64,000 nt of DNA from RUG563 sp045590215 (GTDB lineage Bacteria > Bacillota > Clostridia > Christensenellales > Aristaeellaceae): NCBI GenBank assembly GCA_045590215.1, contig JAZNQO010000013.1:92140-156139 (forward strand), in the 5' to 3' direction. The notes beneath the pieces were generated by a model. It worked only from the letters and a program-made list of their open reading frames with translations, searched no databases and was not told the origin of the DNA. Shown here one piece after another: positions 42,727 to 51,381 of this stretch (position 1 is its first letter; each line of letters opens with the position of its first letter). The translations under genes and the position numbers were made by a program.

Positions 42727-44490
42727 TCAGATGAAGAGTTTATCGGAAAGGGCAATGAATTCTTCGATGTTGTCTTTATAAACCTGCAAGGAGGTGCGCC
42801 AGAAATCGGGGTTGTGCACGTCAATGCCCACGCTCATGGCCACATCCGCAATATTGGCAGAGCCGCAGGAGCGCAGCAGCTGATTATAGCGTTCCACAAA
42901 TGCGCTGCCTTCTTTCTGATAGATGGCAAAAACACCTGTGCCAAAGAGCTGGCCAAAGGCATAGGGGAAATTATAGAAATTGAAGCCGGAGTTATAGTAG
43001 TGGGATTTGCATGCCCACATATAGGGGTGCCGTGCATCGGGGTCCAGGCCGTCGCCGTAGGTCTGATCCTGGGCATCCAGCATGAGCTGCTTGAGCTCGG
43101 AAACGGAGAGGGAATGATCCTTCCGGCGTTCAATCAATTCGTACTCGAACTTATAGCGGCTGAAAATATCCACGATGGTCTGGGTGGCTTCCATGAGGTT
43201 GGATTCCAGCAGGGACAGCCGTTCTGCATCTTCAGCAGAGGCCAGCACTGCATTGGAAAGCAGGGTTTCGTTGAAAATGGAAGCGGTTTCGGCCAGCGGC
43301 ATGGGCGCATCCGTCATACATTCAGGCAGGCCCTTCATACAGCGATTATGCCAGGCATGGCCTAGCTCGTGTGCCAAGGTGCTCACATCGGAGAAGGAGC
43401 CGGAGAAATTGGTCATGATGCGGCTGATATCCATCTGATGCAGCCCGGCGCAGAAAGCACCGCCCCGCTTACCTTCTCTGGGGAAGATATCAATCCAGCG
43501 TTGGTCAAAGGCGTTCTGAATAAACTCACCCATAGCCGGGGAGAACTTGCTCATTTCAAAAACCAGCTTTTCCCTTGCTTCTTCGATGGTATACATTTTG
43601 GGGGTATAGCCGGGGGGTGTCAGGGGAGCAAAAAGATCATAGAAGGGCAAGCCGTTTTTGTGGCCCAGAATTTCTGCCTTTTTACGCAGATATTTCCGGA
43701 AAGCAGGCAGAGCTTCTTCCATGGCGGTGAGCATGGCGGTGAGCGTTTCCATATCCATATTGCTGTCAAAGAGGGTCTTTTCCAAAACGGAGGGGAACCG
43801 CTGTGCTTCAATGAAGGTTAAGGCTTCACCCTTGATGGCATTCAGGCAGGCAGCCATGGAAATATCAATTTTTTCGTAAGATTTAAGTTCCGCTTCATAG
43901 GCGGCTTTGCGTACGGCGGCATCGGGGTTATAGGCGAGGCCGCGGGCGGCGGAAAGGGGCATCTGCTCGCCGTTTACATCTACCATCAAAGTGGCGTCCA
44001 ATTTGCCCCGGAGGCTGGAAAAAGCGTCGCCGCCGGTCAAGGACATTTTCAGCACCCATTCTTCCACGCCCTCATCCATCAGATGAGAGGCGGCTTCCTT
44101 ACCCTGACGAAGGTAGAAAGCGATTTTTTGTAGTTTTTCGCTGCTTTCGATGATAGCGTCCAGATCTTCAATCTTGCCCAGATAACGGGTACAGGCAGAA
44201 TTGAGCAGGGCAATGCGCACATAAAAGCGCATCATTTTATCTTGCAGCTGCTGGGCTTGTTCGTTATTGGCATCGGTGGAAAGGGTAAGGCTGGCGAAGC
44301 TAAAAAGACGGCTGGCCAGGCCGCTGATTTCTTCAAACGCATCGGCGCACTCTTCAAGGGCTTCTTTTTCGTCGCCTTCAAAAAGCGTCTGCGCCTTTTC
44401 CACAAGGGAAGTCAGCGCGTCAAAATCTTTTGTGATGTTTTCATCGTCAAAGCTTTTATATAATACAGAAAGATCCCATGTCCAATCCAT
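42727..44490 (-). CDS. pepF: Oligoendopeptidase F (M3 metallopeptidase)
   Basis: A 587-residue cytosolic zinc peptidase of the M3B family. The catalytic HEXXH appears as LAHELGHAWHNR (~residues 380-391), with the third ligand in the downstream helix SIFNETLLSNAVLA. The N-terminal part (WTWDLSVLYKSFDD) and YFY-like NFPYAFGQLF near the end are typical. It degrades peptides of about 6-20 residues. The start at 44490 follows AGGAGG at good spacing; an in-frame TTG two codons upstream is less likely. Confidence 0.93.
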   Translation of the reverse strand: MDWTWDLSVLYKSFDDENITKDFDALTSLVEKAQTLFEGDEKEALEECADAFEEISGLASRLFSFASLTLSTDANNEQAQQLQDKMMRFYVRIALLNSACTRYLGKIEDLDAIIESSEKLQKIAFYLRQGKEAASHLMDEGVEEWVLKMSLTGGDAFSSLRGKLDATLMVDVNGEQMPLSAARGLAYNPDAAVRKAAYEAELKSYEKIDISMAACLNAIKGEALTFIEAQRFPSVLEKTLFDSNMDMETLTAMLTAMEEALPAFRKYLRKKAEILGHKNGLPFYDLFAPLTPPGYTPKMYTIEEAREKLVFEMSKFSPAMGEFIQNAFDQRWIDIFPREGKRGGAFCAGLHQMDISRIMTNFSGSFSDVSTLAHELGHAWHNRCMKGLPECMTDAPMPLAETASIFNETLLSNAVLASAEDAERLSLLESNLMEATQTIVDIFSRYKFEYELIERRKDHSLSVSELKQLMLDAQDQTYGDGLDPDARHPYMWACKSHYYNSGFNFYNFPYAFGQLFGTGVFAIYQKEGSAFVERYNQLLRSCGSANIADVAMSVGIDVHNPDFWRTSLQVYKDNIEEFIALSDKLFI

Positions 44491-44527
44491 AAACAATAAT
44501 CCTCCTAATCTATTGTATTTATATGAT

Positions 44528-45205
44528 TTATTTCATTCTGTTTTGAGAAACGGCGGCAAGGCAGGTTTCCTTGCTTTCTTCCAGATGATGGTGCATCAGT
44601 TCCGTCAGGCTTTCCAGATCACGCTTTTCCAGCAGTTCCACCATCTGATGATGCTCCTGATGGGCAGTGGAACGGCGCACGATACTGGCGATAGTGACGG
44701 CAGAGAAACGGATGATGTACTCTTCCTGGCTTTCAATGACGCTCAAAATCCTCCGCTTATCGGACAGATGTTCGATGGTGGAGTGGAAAGAACGATTGAG
44801 GTGAGCCAGCGCATCGGCGTCTGCCTTTTCCTGCGCCACATCCATTTCAGCCAGGATGGACTTTAATTTTTCGATGGCTTCGTCATTGACGTTTTCGATG
44901 ATGGACGGAAGAATGAGCATCATCATGGCATTGCGGATGGTGAAAATCTCGTCAATGTCATGGATGGTGAAAGCACGCACAACAACGCCCCGGTGAAGCA
45001 CATATTCCACCAAGCCGTCTCTTTCCAATTTGCGCAATGCTTCCCGAAGGGGCGTACGGCTGATATGCAGCTTATCGGCATAGGCCGTTTCCACAATGCG
45101 GCTGCCGGCCGGAATATCGCCGGAAATAATGGCGTGCTTCAACTGCTCATAAGCGATATCGCGGATAGGGCGGCTTTCGTTGGCATCAAAAGGCATATAG
45201 GTCAT
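44528..45205 (-). CDS. GntR/FadR-family (FCD) transcriptional regulator
   Basis: A 225-residue regulator with an N-terminal winged HTH (~15-80: IAYEQLKHAIISGDIPAGSR, LHISRTPLREALRKLERDG) and a C-terminal all-helical FCD domain carrying the metal-binding histidines (LNRSFHSTIEHL, HQEHHQMVE, HHHLEE). Ligands of such regulators are usually organic acids. It heads the minus-strand block that includes pepF and the Lrp/aminotransferase genes, and its promoter has AT-rich repeats that may be the operator. Confidence 0.92.
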   Translation of the reverse strand: MTYMPFDANESRPIRDIAYEQLKHAIISGDIPAGSRIVETAYADKLHISRTPLREALRKLERDGLVEYVLHRGVVVRAFTIHDIDEIFTIRNAMMMLILPSIIENVNDEAIEKLKSILAEMDVAQEKADADALAHLNRSFHSTIEHLSDKRRILSVIESQEEYIIRFSAVTIASIVRRSTAHQEHHQMVELLEKRDLESLTELMHHHLEESKETCLAAVSQNRMK

Positions 45206-45254
45206 GGTTATTCCCCCTCATTCGTTCCGAATAAAGACAAGATTATACAAATAA

Positions 45255-45283
45255 ATAATACAATTTAAATACAAATATGTCAA
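45255..45283 (-). promoter_or_regulatory. Sigma-A promoter of the GntR-headed block
   Basis: On the minus strand TTGACA (45278-45283), 17-base spacer, TATTAT (45255-45260). The spacer and the next bases hold two similar sequences, ATTGTATTATT and TTTGTATAATC, which could be regulator half-sites. Confidence 0.8.
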
Positions 45284-45351
45284 GATTAGAAGGAAAATTT
45301 GCATTGGAAATAAATAGGTGATAAGATAATATGCGATGGGGTGAGAAAAAT

Positions 45352-46140
45352 ATGAGAAACAAAGGAAAATGGAAACGGCAATGGCGAAAATGGCAGGATA
45401 GCATCATGGCTCTTCTCTATCCGCAGGGGGCATCCTGCCAGCTGTGCGGCGATATGCGGATGGCCGTGGAAGAATATGCACTTTGTGAAAAATGTATGCA
45501 GGAAATGGAAGGAGAAAAGGTGCCGGCCGGAGCTTGCGACCGCTGCCTCTCGCCCGTCAGAAGGGGAAAGAAATGCGCTATGTGCGCATCCGGGCATATG
45601 AAGGATATCGAGAAATGCTATGCGCCCTTCTGCTATCATAAAACGGTGAGAAAAGCCGTGCATGAGCTGAAATTTCAGCAAAATGCCAGCTTCTTGGAAT
45701 ATCTGTGTGAAAAGATGACGGATGCGCTTATGGACAGGGATTTTGATGTAATTTGCCCCGTGCCCCTGAGCAGGCAGCGGATGGAGAAAAGGGGCAAGAA
45801 TCAATCCCGGCTGCTGGCGGAAGGGGTTGCACTTAGGACGGGGATTCCCATTTCCGATTTGCTCATCAGAACAGGAAACCAAAAGCCCCAGAGCCGCACA
45901 CCCCTTGAGAAACGGGCGATGAACGTGAAAGACTGTTTTCAATGCGTCAGCGAGGAGGGGAAAGGAAAGCGGATTCTGCTGGTGGATGACGTGCGCACAA
46001 CCGGCAGCACGGCGCAGGCCTGCGCCAAAACCCTTAAAGCAGCAGGAGCCGAAAGCGTTTGCCTTTGCACATTGGCGGTGGTGTATCGCAATCCCAAGAA
46101 GTTTCGGCAGTTGAAGGGCGAGTACACGACAAAGAAATAG
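45352..46140 (+). CDS. ComF family phosphoribosyltransferase-like protein
   Basis: A 262-residue ComF protein. The N-terminal zinc region has CQLCGDM, CEKCMQ and CDRCLS plus CAMCASG. A PRTase-type domain follows with VICPVPLSRQRMEKRGKNQS and the PRPP loop ILLVDDVRTTGSTA. ComF is linked to DNA uptake in competent bacteria, and a ComEA-like gene lies just downstream on the opposite strand. ATG 45352 is preferred because GGGGTGAG precedes it; ATG 45331 lacks such a site. Confidence 0.9.
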   Translation: MRNKGKWKRQWRKWQDSIMALLYPQGASCQLCGDMRMAVEEYALCEKCMQEMEGEKVPAGACDRCLSPVRRGKKCAMCASGHMKDIEKCYAPFCYHKTVRKAVHELKFQQNASFLEYLCEKMTDALMDRDFDVICPVPLSRQRMEKRGKNQSRLLAEGVALRTGIPISDLLIRTGNQKPQSRTPLEKRAMNVKDCFQCVSEEGKGKRILLVDDVRTTGSTAQACAKTLKAAGAESVCLCTLAVVYRNPKKFRQLKGEYTTKK

Positions 46141-46223
46141 TTAACGACGAGGCAGGGGATGCTTGTCTACTGTACAACGAGACAGGGGCAATACTCCTTG
46201 TGGGGTGTGGGGTGAAAACCTAC

Positions 46224-46250
46224 AAAAACCCCGCTTTTAAAAGGGCGGAG
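46224..46250 (-). terminator. Possible terminator of the ComEA-like gene
   Basis: On the minus strand CTCCGC (plus 46245-46250) pairs with GCGGGG (plus 46229-46234) around a ten-base loop, followed by TTTTTG. The rest of the gap 46141-46290 shows two near-copies of ACGAGGCAGGGG and nothing else. Confidence 0.55.
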
Positions 46251-46290
46251 CTTATCAGGGTTCCCTCTATATGTTATCACATTAAAAGCT

Positions 46291-46680
46291 TTACGGAAAC
46301 AGCGGCGTCAACGGAGGAATTGATGGCAGTGTGATGGAGAGAAAAGGAAGAATATCCTGCAGTTTCTTTTCGCCGATGCCTTTTACGTTCTGCAAATCTT
46401 CCGGGAAATGGAATGCGCCGCCGTTTTGCAGATAATCATGGAATGCCTGTGCCGTGGCAGGGCCAATGCCGGGCAGGGTGTCCAGCACATCGAGGGAAGC
46501 CGTGGTAGGGTCAATTTCGCCCTTGGGCGGTGCAGGAGTAGAAACAGGCTGAACGGGAGCGGCAGAAAGCAGCTCTACACGCTTTGGCTCGATGTGAGAA
46601 ACCAGACCGAAAACCAAATAACAAAGAATAAAAAAGCAGGCGAATGCAAGGAAAAGAAGCAGCAATTTCTCTTTTCGCAT
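46291..46680 (-). CDS. ComEA-like membrane-anchored helix-hairpin-helix protein
   Basis: A 129-residue protein with an N-terminal membrane anchor (KLLLLFLAFACFFILCYLVF) and a linker of Pro/Ala, ending in two helix-hairpin-helix motifs (LDTLPGIGPATAQAFHDYL and LQNVKGIGEKKLQDI) like the DNA-binding end of ComEA. Compared with ComEA it lacks the SLBB segment between anchor and HhH, so it is a short form. The ATG at 46680 follows AGGTG; a GTG three codons upstream is less likely. Confidence 0.85.
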   Translation of the reverse strand: MRKEKLLLLFLAFACFFILCYLVFGLVSHIEPKRVELLSAAPVQPVSTPAPPKGEIDPTTASLDVLDTLPGIGPATAQAFHDYLQNGGAFHFPEDLQNVKGIGEKKLQDILPFLSITLPSIPPLTPLFP

Positions 46681-46714
46681 GGCGTTCACCTGCTTTTCAT
46701 GTGTGTTTATTCAG

Positions 46715-49700
46715 TCAGTCTTCTTCAAAGTGCATATAGGGCGTCCAATCCTTCTGGGGGATAAGGGACATGGATTGGGGATAGACATTCTTCTTTTTCA
46801 GCACAAAGCCCAGATCCATGTTCAGGTTCCGCCCCATGGAAGGAACAATTGCGCTTTCCACAACGGCTGTGCCTTCGGCACCTTCCGGCATGATGCTGGC
46901 AACCAAGGGGAAGGCTGTTTGCTGTTTAGCGGTCTTTACTTCTTTAGGCATGGTGACACGCATTTCATATACGCCGGGATAGAGGCCGGTCAGATTATAA
47001 TGGCCGTAAACGTCGGTGGTGGTGGAGGCGACCAGCACATCATGCTGATACATTTCGATCAGAATATTGGGAAGGCCGGGCTCGCCGATATCCTGCATGC
47101 CGTTGTTATTTTCATCCAGCCAAGCGGTATCGCCGATGGCACCCATGCCGCCGATGCCGATATCAACATTGGTGAACTGCTGCCCCATTTGCAGCGGAAT
47201 GACGCCAAAGAGCAGGCTGCCGTCCGTCTGGCTGAGGATATAGCTATTGCGGGTCTGGGCGTCCTGCATCCGGGCGAAGAGATAGCCGTCCTGCAAAGCA
47301 GCACGCAGCTGATAATCGCCCTGCAAAAGATTGTCAAAGCGGAAGGAACCGTGTTCGTCGGTGGTGGCGGTGGCTAACTGCACCTTATTTTGCACAAGGG
47401 CAATTTCAATGCCGGAAACGCCGTTTTCCGTGCCATCCAAACTCCAAATCTGACCGGCAATGGAAGCATAGGGCAAAATGCCGCAGGAAAGGCCGTTGTT
47501 ATCAATCGCACAGGCAGTGCCGGAAGCGGTGGTCAGGATCTCGTTATCCTGCAGGGACAGGGTGAGGGTATAGGAGGCCGGGATGATATCGGCAATGGAA
47601 ATGATGCCGTTTGCATCGGAGGTATAGGAGCCGATGAAGTTATCCCGCAGATGCAATTCGCCGCTGCGATTGGCCGCTGCGGGTTCGTCCGTATCCTGCA
47701 CGCCATTGGCATTCACATCATAATAGAGGGTGAACTGCCAGTCAACGGGCATGGAAGCCACGATGTTCTGATCTTCCTGCACGGAACCCATGGGCAGGGA
47801 AATTTCTGCAGTTGCTGTGCTGTCGTTGAGGTAAGGCAGGATGGAAGCTGCGGTATCGGCGAAGAGATAACCATCCGCCAGGCTGACAGTGAAGGTGTAA
47901 TCACCGGGCAGCATATGCTCAAAGGCATACGCACCGTTTTCCTCGGACAGAACCTTGGTCACTTCGCCGGTGCGCAAAGAGGTGAGAGAAAGCTCCGCCG
48001 GGACTGGGGCTTTAGAGGTGTAATCCGTCACTGTGCCGCAGAAAGTGGCCGTATAGACGGCACCCAAGGCATCTACATGAATTTCGGAGCCGTTTTCGAT
48101 GGTGAATTTTTCGCTGAAGTAGGTGTTATCAGCAGTGGCTGGGGCCACAAATGCACAATCTTCCGGTAGGGTATATTGCAGGGTGTATTGGCCGGGCAGG
48201 ATCCCCTTGATGCAGAAGAAGCCGTTTTCGTCGGTGATATCATAGGCGTAATCTTGCCAAGGATTGCCGTTTTCGTCAAGGAGCGTCACGGTGATGCCCT
48301 GCGCACCGCCGTCGTTTGTGGCAAGCAGATCATAGGCGGAGTTCAAAAACACATAGCCGTCCACCGTGCCGGCACGGAAAAGGGCACCGTTTACGGAAAC
48401 CTTATGCTGGCCGGGATAGAGCACGATGGCGTCTGTTTCGCCAAAGAGTGGCTCCTGCATATAGATGGCATTATATTCGCTGTTTTCGTCGGAAAGGCAG
48501 GGCGTGGCAATATAGCGATCGTCCAAAAGGAAGCGGATATAATAGGTATCGGGCACCAGATTGGGCAGGGTATAGGCACCAGTGGCATCGGTAACAGCCG
48601 TCTGGCACACAGCCCCATTTGCGTCAATGGCCTGCACGGTGAAGCCGGAAAGGGGCATGCAATCCGACGTGATGACGCCGGTATTGGTGGCATCTTCCAC
48701 CAGAATGCCGGAAACGGAGGCGGAAGCAATGGCATAGCCTTCGGCTTTATAGGTGTCGTTCAGGGGCACAGCCACATCGAAGGAAGCGTTTGTAGTGCAA
48801 TTGGCATAGGGGAATGCGCCCCCTTCAGGAGCTACCACATAGCCTTCCGGCAGCGTGACAGAAACCGTGCCCATGCCGCTTCTGGCGATGGGGAAGGACA
48901 TCACGCCGTTTTCATCAGAAACAGCCGTGCCGATGAGCGTGCCATACTGGGTGAAGCTGCCCTCCACATTGGCAAGGGGCACAAGGGAATCGTCGCTCAC
49001 ATCAAAAACGGAAATTTCCACACGGGAAGCAACGGTTGCCCCCACGGGCTCAACGTGGGTATGCTGCAGATTTTCCACCAGCACGGAAAGAGAGGCTTTG
49101 GAAGCGATATCATGGAGCTGGGAATCCGCACTGTCGGCAAAAATCATGCCTTCCGGCAGGGTGAAGATCAAATCATACTGGGCAGGCTGCAGGCCTGTGA
49201 AGGAGAACGTACCGTCGGGGGCTACTTCGGCGGTTCGGGTGATATCCAGAGAAGGCGCATACAGGGAAACGAAAGCGTTGACGCAGCCTGTTTCATTGGC
49301 ATCGTGCAGCTGATTGCCGTTATCGTCATTCCAGATGCTGCCGTCCAGCGAACCGGTGGTTACAACGCCGATGCCGATAGGGGTGCTGCCTTTCATTTCA
49401 ACAGTGAAAGGAGCGGTATAGCAGATATTATCAATGCTGGGCTGCATGCAATTATAGAAGTTGGAAAATTTGGCACCCAGCGGCCCGGCTACATAATTTT
49501 CGGGCAGGATGGCTTTGAGATAATACGTGCCAGGGGACACACGGGACATGCTGGTTTCGCCGTTTTTATCGGTTAAAGCGGTGGCAATGAGATAATCCTT
49601 GCCGTTATATTCATAATGAAGCTCAACGGAGATGCCGCGCACACGGGGTTCACTATCCATCCGGCCGCCGTTTAAGTTTTTATCTTCAAAGGCGATGATG

Positions 49701-50146
49701 GAAAGATAGGAGTTGCCTGTGGTGCCGCCGGCGTTCATGGTGAGCACCTGGCCGCCGGAAAGGGAGAATGCAGGGGTATGTCCTCTTCTGCCAACGGAGG
49801 GCAGCACACTGCTGTCCAGCCCGTGCAGGGTGAAGCGATAATCTTCATGCAGGGAGAACCAAAGGGTATATTCGCCGTCTTCCGGCACGGAAAAGGCATA
49901 CATACCATCGTCGCCCGTTCTTGTGGACACCAGTTCTTCAAAAGAGCCGTCTTCCAGCTCCCTGCAAAGCGATACATTCACGCCGGGCATCACACGCTCG
50001 CCGTCAAAAAGACCGTCTATATTCTTATCATTCCAAACAACACCGCTTACCTGGCCGCCCTCTGCCAAGGCAGCGGAAGAAAGACCAAGCAGCATCATCA
50101 GAGCAAGAATCAGGGAAACAAAAAGAAAAACTTGCTTATTTTTCAT
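46715..50146 (-). CDS. Secreted multi-domain SdrD-B/Cna-B-type surface protein
   Basis: About 1143 residues. After a signal peptide (MKNKQVFLFVSLILALMMLL, cleaved near SSAALA) there are ten beta-sandwich modules of 90-110 residues, each opening with a V/I-x-G-x-V/I-W/Y strand (VSGVVWNDKNIDGLFDGERV, IGDTAWLDENNNGMQDIGEP) and holding D-x-N-x-x-G calcium-type loops and a G-x-Y-x-L/F-x-x-L/V strand. The C-terminus is acidic and shows no LPXTG motif, membrane anchor or known wall-binding domain, so its attachment is unclear. The start at 50146 follows GGAGG. Confidence 0.85.
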   Translation of the reverse strand: MKNKQVFLFVSLILALMMLLGLSSAALAEGGQVSGVVWNDKNIDGLFDGERVMPGVNVSLCRELEDGSFEELVSTRTGDDGMYAFSVPEDGEYTLWFSLHEDYRFTLHGLDSSVLPSVGRRGHTPAFSLSGGQVLTMNAGGTTGNSYLSIIAFEDKNLNGGRMDSEPRVRGISVELHYEYNGKDYLIATALTDKNGETSMSRVSPGTYYLKAILPENYVAGPLGAKFSNFYNCMQPSIDNICYTAPFTVEMKGSTPIGIGVVTTGSLDGSIWNDDNGNQLHDANETGCVNAFVSLYAPSLDITRTAEVAPDGTFSFTGLQPAQYDLIFTLPEGMIFADSADSQLHDIASKASLSVLVENLQHTHVEPVGATVASRVEISVFDVSDDSLVPLANVEGSFTQYGTLIGTAVSDENGVMSFPIARSGMGTVSVTLPEGYVVAPEGGAFPYANCTTNASFDVAVPLNDTYKAEGYAIASASVSGILVEDATNTGVITSDCMPLSGFTVQAIDANGAVCQTAVTDATGAYTLPNLVPDTYYIRFLLDDRYIATPCLSDENSEYNAIYMQEPLFGETDAIVLYPGQHKVSVNGALFRAGTVDGYVFLNSAYDLLATNDGGAQGITVTLLDENGNPWQDYAYDITDENGFFCIKGILPGQYTLQYTLPEDCAFVAPATADNTYFSEKFTIENGSEIHVDALGAVYTATFCGTVTDYTSKAPVPAELSLTSLRTGEVTKVLSEENGAYAFEHMLPGDYTFTVSLADGYLFADTAASILPYLNDSTATAEISLPMGSVQEDQNIVASMPVDWQFTLYYDVNANGVQDTDEPAAANRSGELHLRDNFIGSYTSDANGIISIADIIPASYTLTLSLQDNEILTTASGTACAIDNNGLSCGILPYASIAGQIWSLDGTENGVSGIEIALVQNKVQLATATTDEHGSFRFDNLLQGDYQLRAALQDGYLFARMQDAQTRNSYILSQTDGSLLFGVIPLQMGQQFTNVDIGIGGMGAIGDTAWLDENNNGMQDIGEPGLPNILIEMYQHDVLVASTTTDVYGHYNLTGLYPGVYEMRVTMPKEVKTAKQQTAFPLVASIMPEGAEGTAVVESAIVPSMGRNLNMDLGFVLKKKNVYPQSMSLIPQKDWTPYMHFEED

Positions 50147-50187
50147 CGGTTGAGCCTCCGAAATCAAAATAAAATAATCCATCTATA

Positions 50188-50216
50188 ATAATAAAACAAA
50201 GCGTCCTGCTTGTCAA
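50188..50216 (-). promoter_or_regulatory. Sigma-A promoter of the SdrD-B gene
   Basis: On the minus strand TTGACA (50211-50216), 17-base spacer, TATTAT (50188-50193). The promoter overlaps the terminator hairpin of the upstream gene: the -35 and part of the spacer lie in its loop and 5' arm. Confidence 0.78.
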
Positions 50217-50231
50217 TGAAAAACAGGACGC
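50201..50231 (-). terminator. Terminator of the E2-like gene
   Basis: On the minus strand GCGTCCTG (plus 50224-50231) pairs with CAGGACGC (plus 50201-50208) around a 15-base loop, followed by TTTGTTTTATTATTAT. It overlaps the downstream promoter. Confidence 0.75.
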
Positions 50232-50258
50232 TGAATTGTAAAATATCGGAATTGATTG

Positions 50259-51188
50259 TCAAAGGGAAACGCCGGTTTGCTGCTTTGCTTTTTGCTTTTT
50301 CTGCTTGATGGGGCCGCTGGCATCATAGGCATGGTTCTCTTCAAAGCGAACACTTTCGGGGGGCGTTTCCAGAAGATGCGGATTGGCCAAAAGATGATTG
50401 AACTTTGCTACCATTTTGGCATATACGGCTCCGGCGCAGATGCGTTCATCTGCCACGATGCCGATGGGCAGCATCCGCTTGCGCTGGGGCTTACCGTCGG
50501 GGCCGGGCTGCATGGAACGCTCAATCGCACCGATGGAAATGAAAAGGGATGTGGTGCCGAAATTATAGATATGATGCTTCACCGCCGGCATGCCGATGGA
50601 AGCCATATTGGTAAAGAACATGCTGGTGTGGAAGGGCAGGGCATCCATCAGAATTTTGGGAAGCAGGCCGTATCTGTCCAGAAAACGAGCCAGGGCTACA
50701 ACAGGCACGGCAAAAATGGGCTTGCAGAGCACTTGTGCCAGTTTTAATGTGGCATTATCCGCTTCTTCCCGGCGGTTTTCGGCGATGAACTTCTTGATGC
50801 GCTCGGAAACATCGAAAATGGTGTCGTAAGGGCTGAATTTCGCCTTGACGGTGTTTTCTTCGATGGCATCAGGGTCTGCGCTATCTTTGAGCATGGCGAA
50901 AGAAACGGTAAGCTCTGTTCTGGCGTAAGTGCGTTTATTGGCAATGAACCGGTTCACTTCCGGAAGATCTGCCACAATGCGCACAAAAGCTGAAATAATC
51001 AATTCCATAAAGGTGATTTTATGGCCTTCTGCCCCTTTTTCAGCAATATAGCGAGCCAGCTTTTCATAATCCGCTTTCAGATCCAGCATCACCTGGGCAT
51101 CACAGCGCATGGGCATCAGATAAGGCGTGATGGAGACGATGGGATCCAAGTTTTTCAGAACCCTTCCATCCGGACGGCGACCAAACAT
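50259..51188 (-). CDS. Stand-alone E2-like acyltransferase-fold protein lacking the catalytic His
   Basis: A 309-residue protein with the 2-oxoacid dehydrogenase E2 (CAT-like) catalytic fold but no lipoyl or peripheral-subunit domains. The family's HxxxDG active site (DHRVVDG) corresponds here to ADERICAG in MLPIGIVADERICAGAVY, so the general base His is Glu and the Asp is Ala. Upstream, ITFMELIISAFVRIVADLPE and VNRFIANKRTYAR are E2-like. A catalytic role as in E2 is unlikely; the basic C-terminal tail is variable. It is the last gene before a terminator. No E1 or E3 gene is nearby. Confidence 0.75.
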   Translation of the reverse strand: MFGRRPDGRVLKNLDPIVSITPYLMPMRCDAQVMLDLKADYEKLARYIAEKGAEGHKITFMELIISAFVRIVADLPEVNRFIANKRTYARTELTVSFAMLKDSADPDAIEENTVKAKFSPYDTIFDVSERIKKFIAENRREEADNATLKLAQVLCKPIFAVPVVALARFLDRYGLLPKILMDALPFHTSMFFTNMASIGMPAVKHHIYNFGTTSLFISIGAIERSMQPGPDGKPQRKRMLPIGIVADERICAGAVYAKMVAKFNHLLANPHLLETPPESVRFEENHAYDASGPIKQKKQKAKQQTGVSL

Positions 51189-51313
51189 AAATCATATTCC
51201 CCCTCAAGAATATATTTGCATAATTATAGCGTTTTTTGTCGATTTCGTCAATCACATTATGGATGCGAAAGGCTTATTACCAATATTTATGCAATGAAGA
51301 AACAAAAAGAATA

Positions 51314-51342
51314 TTGGCAAAACAGGTGAAATTAGATATAAT
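51314..51342 (+). promoter_or_regulatory. Sigma-A promoter of nfnA-nfnB
   Basis: TTGGCA (51314-51319), 17-base spacer, TATAAT (51337-51342), about 40 bases upstream of the nfnA start. Confidence 0.8.
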
Positions 51343-51381
51343 AGCAAACGACGCTTTATGATGAAGGAAAGGGACGAAGGT

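Noticed and set aside
46176..49576. Long open frames on the plus strand within 46700-49600
   Set aside because: They mirror the repeat modules of the SdrD-B gene on the minus strand and are compositionally unlike real proteins.
46715..50146. LPXTG-anchored adhesin
   Set aside because: No LPXTG-like motif, hydrophobic segment or positively charged tail is present at the C-terminus.
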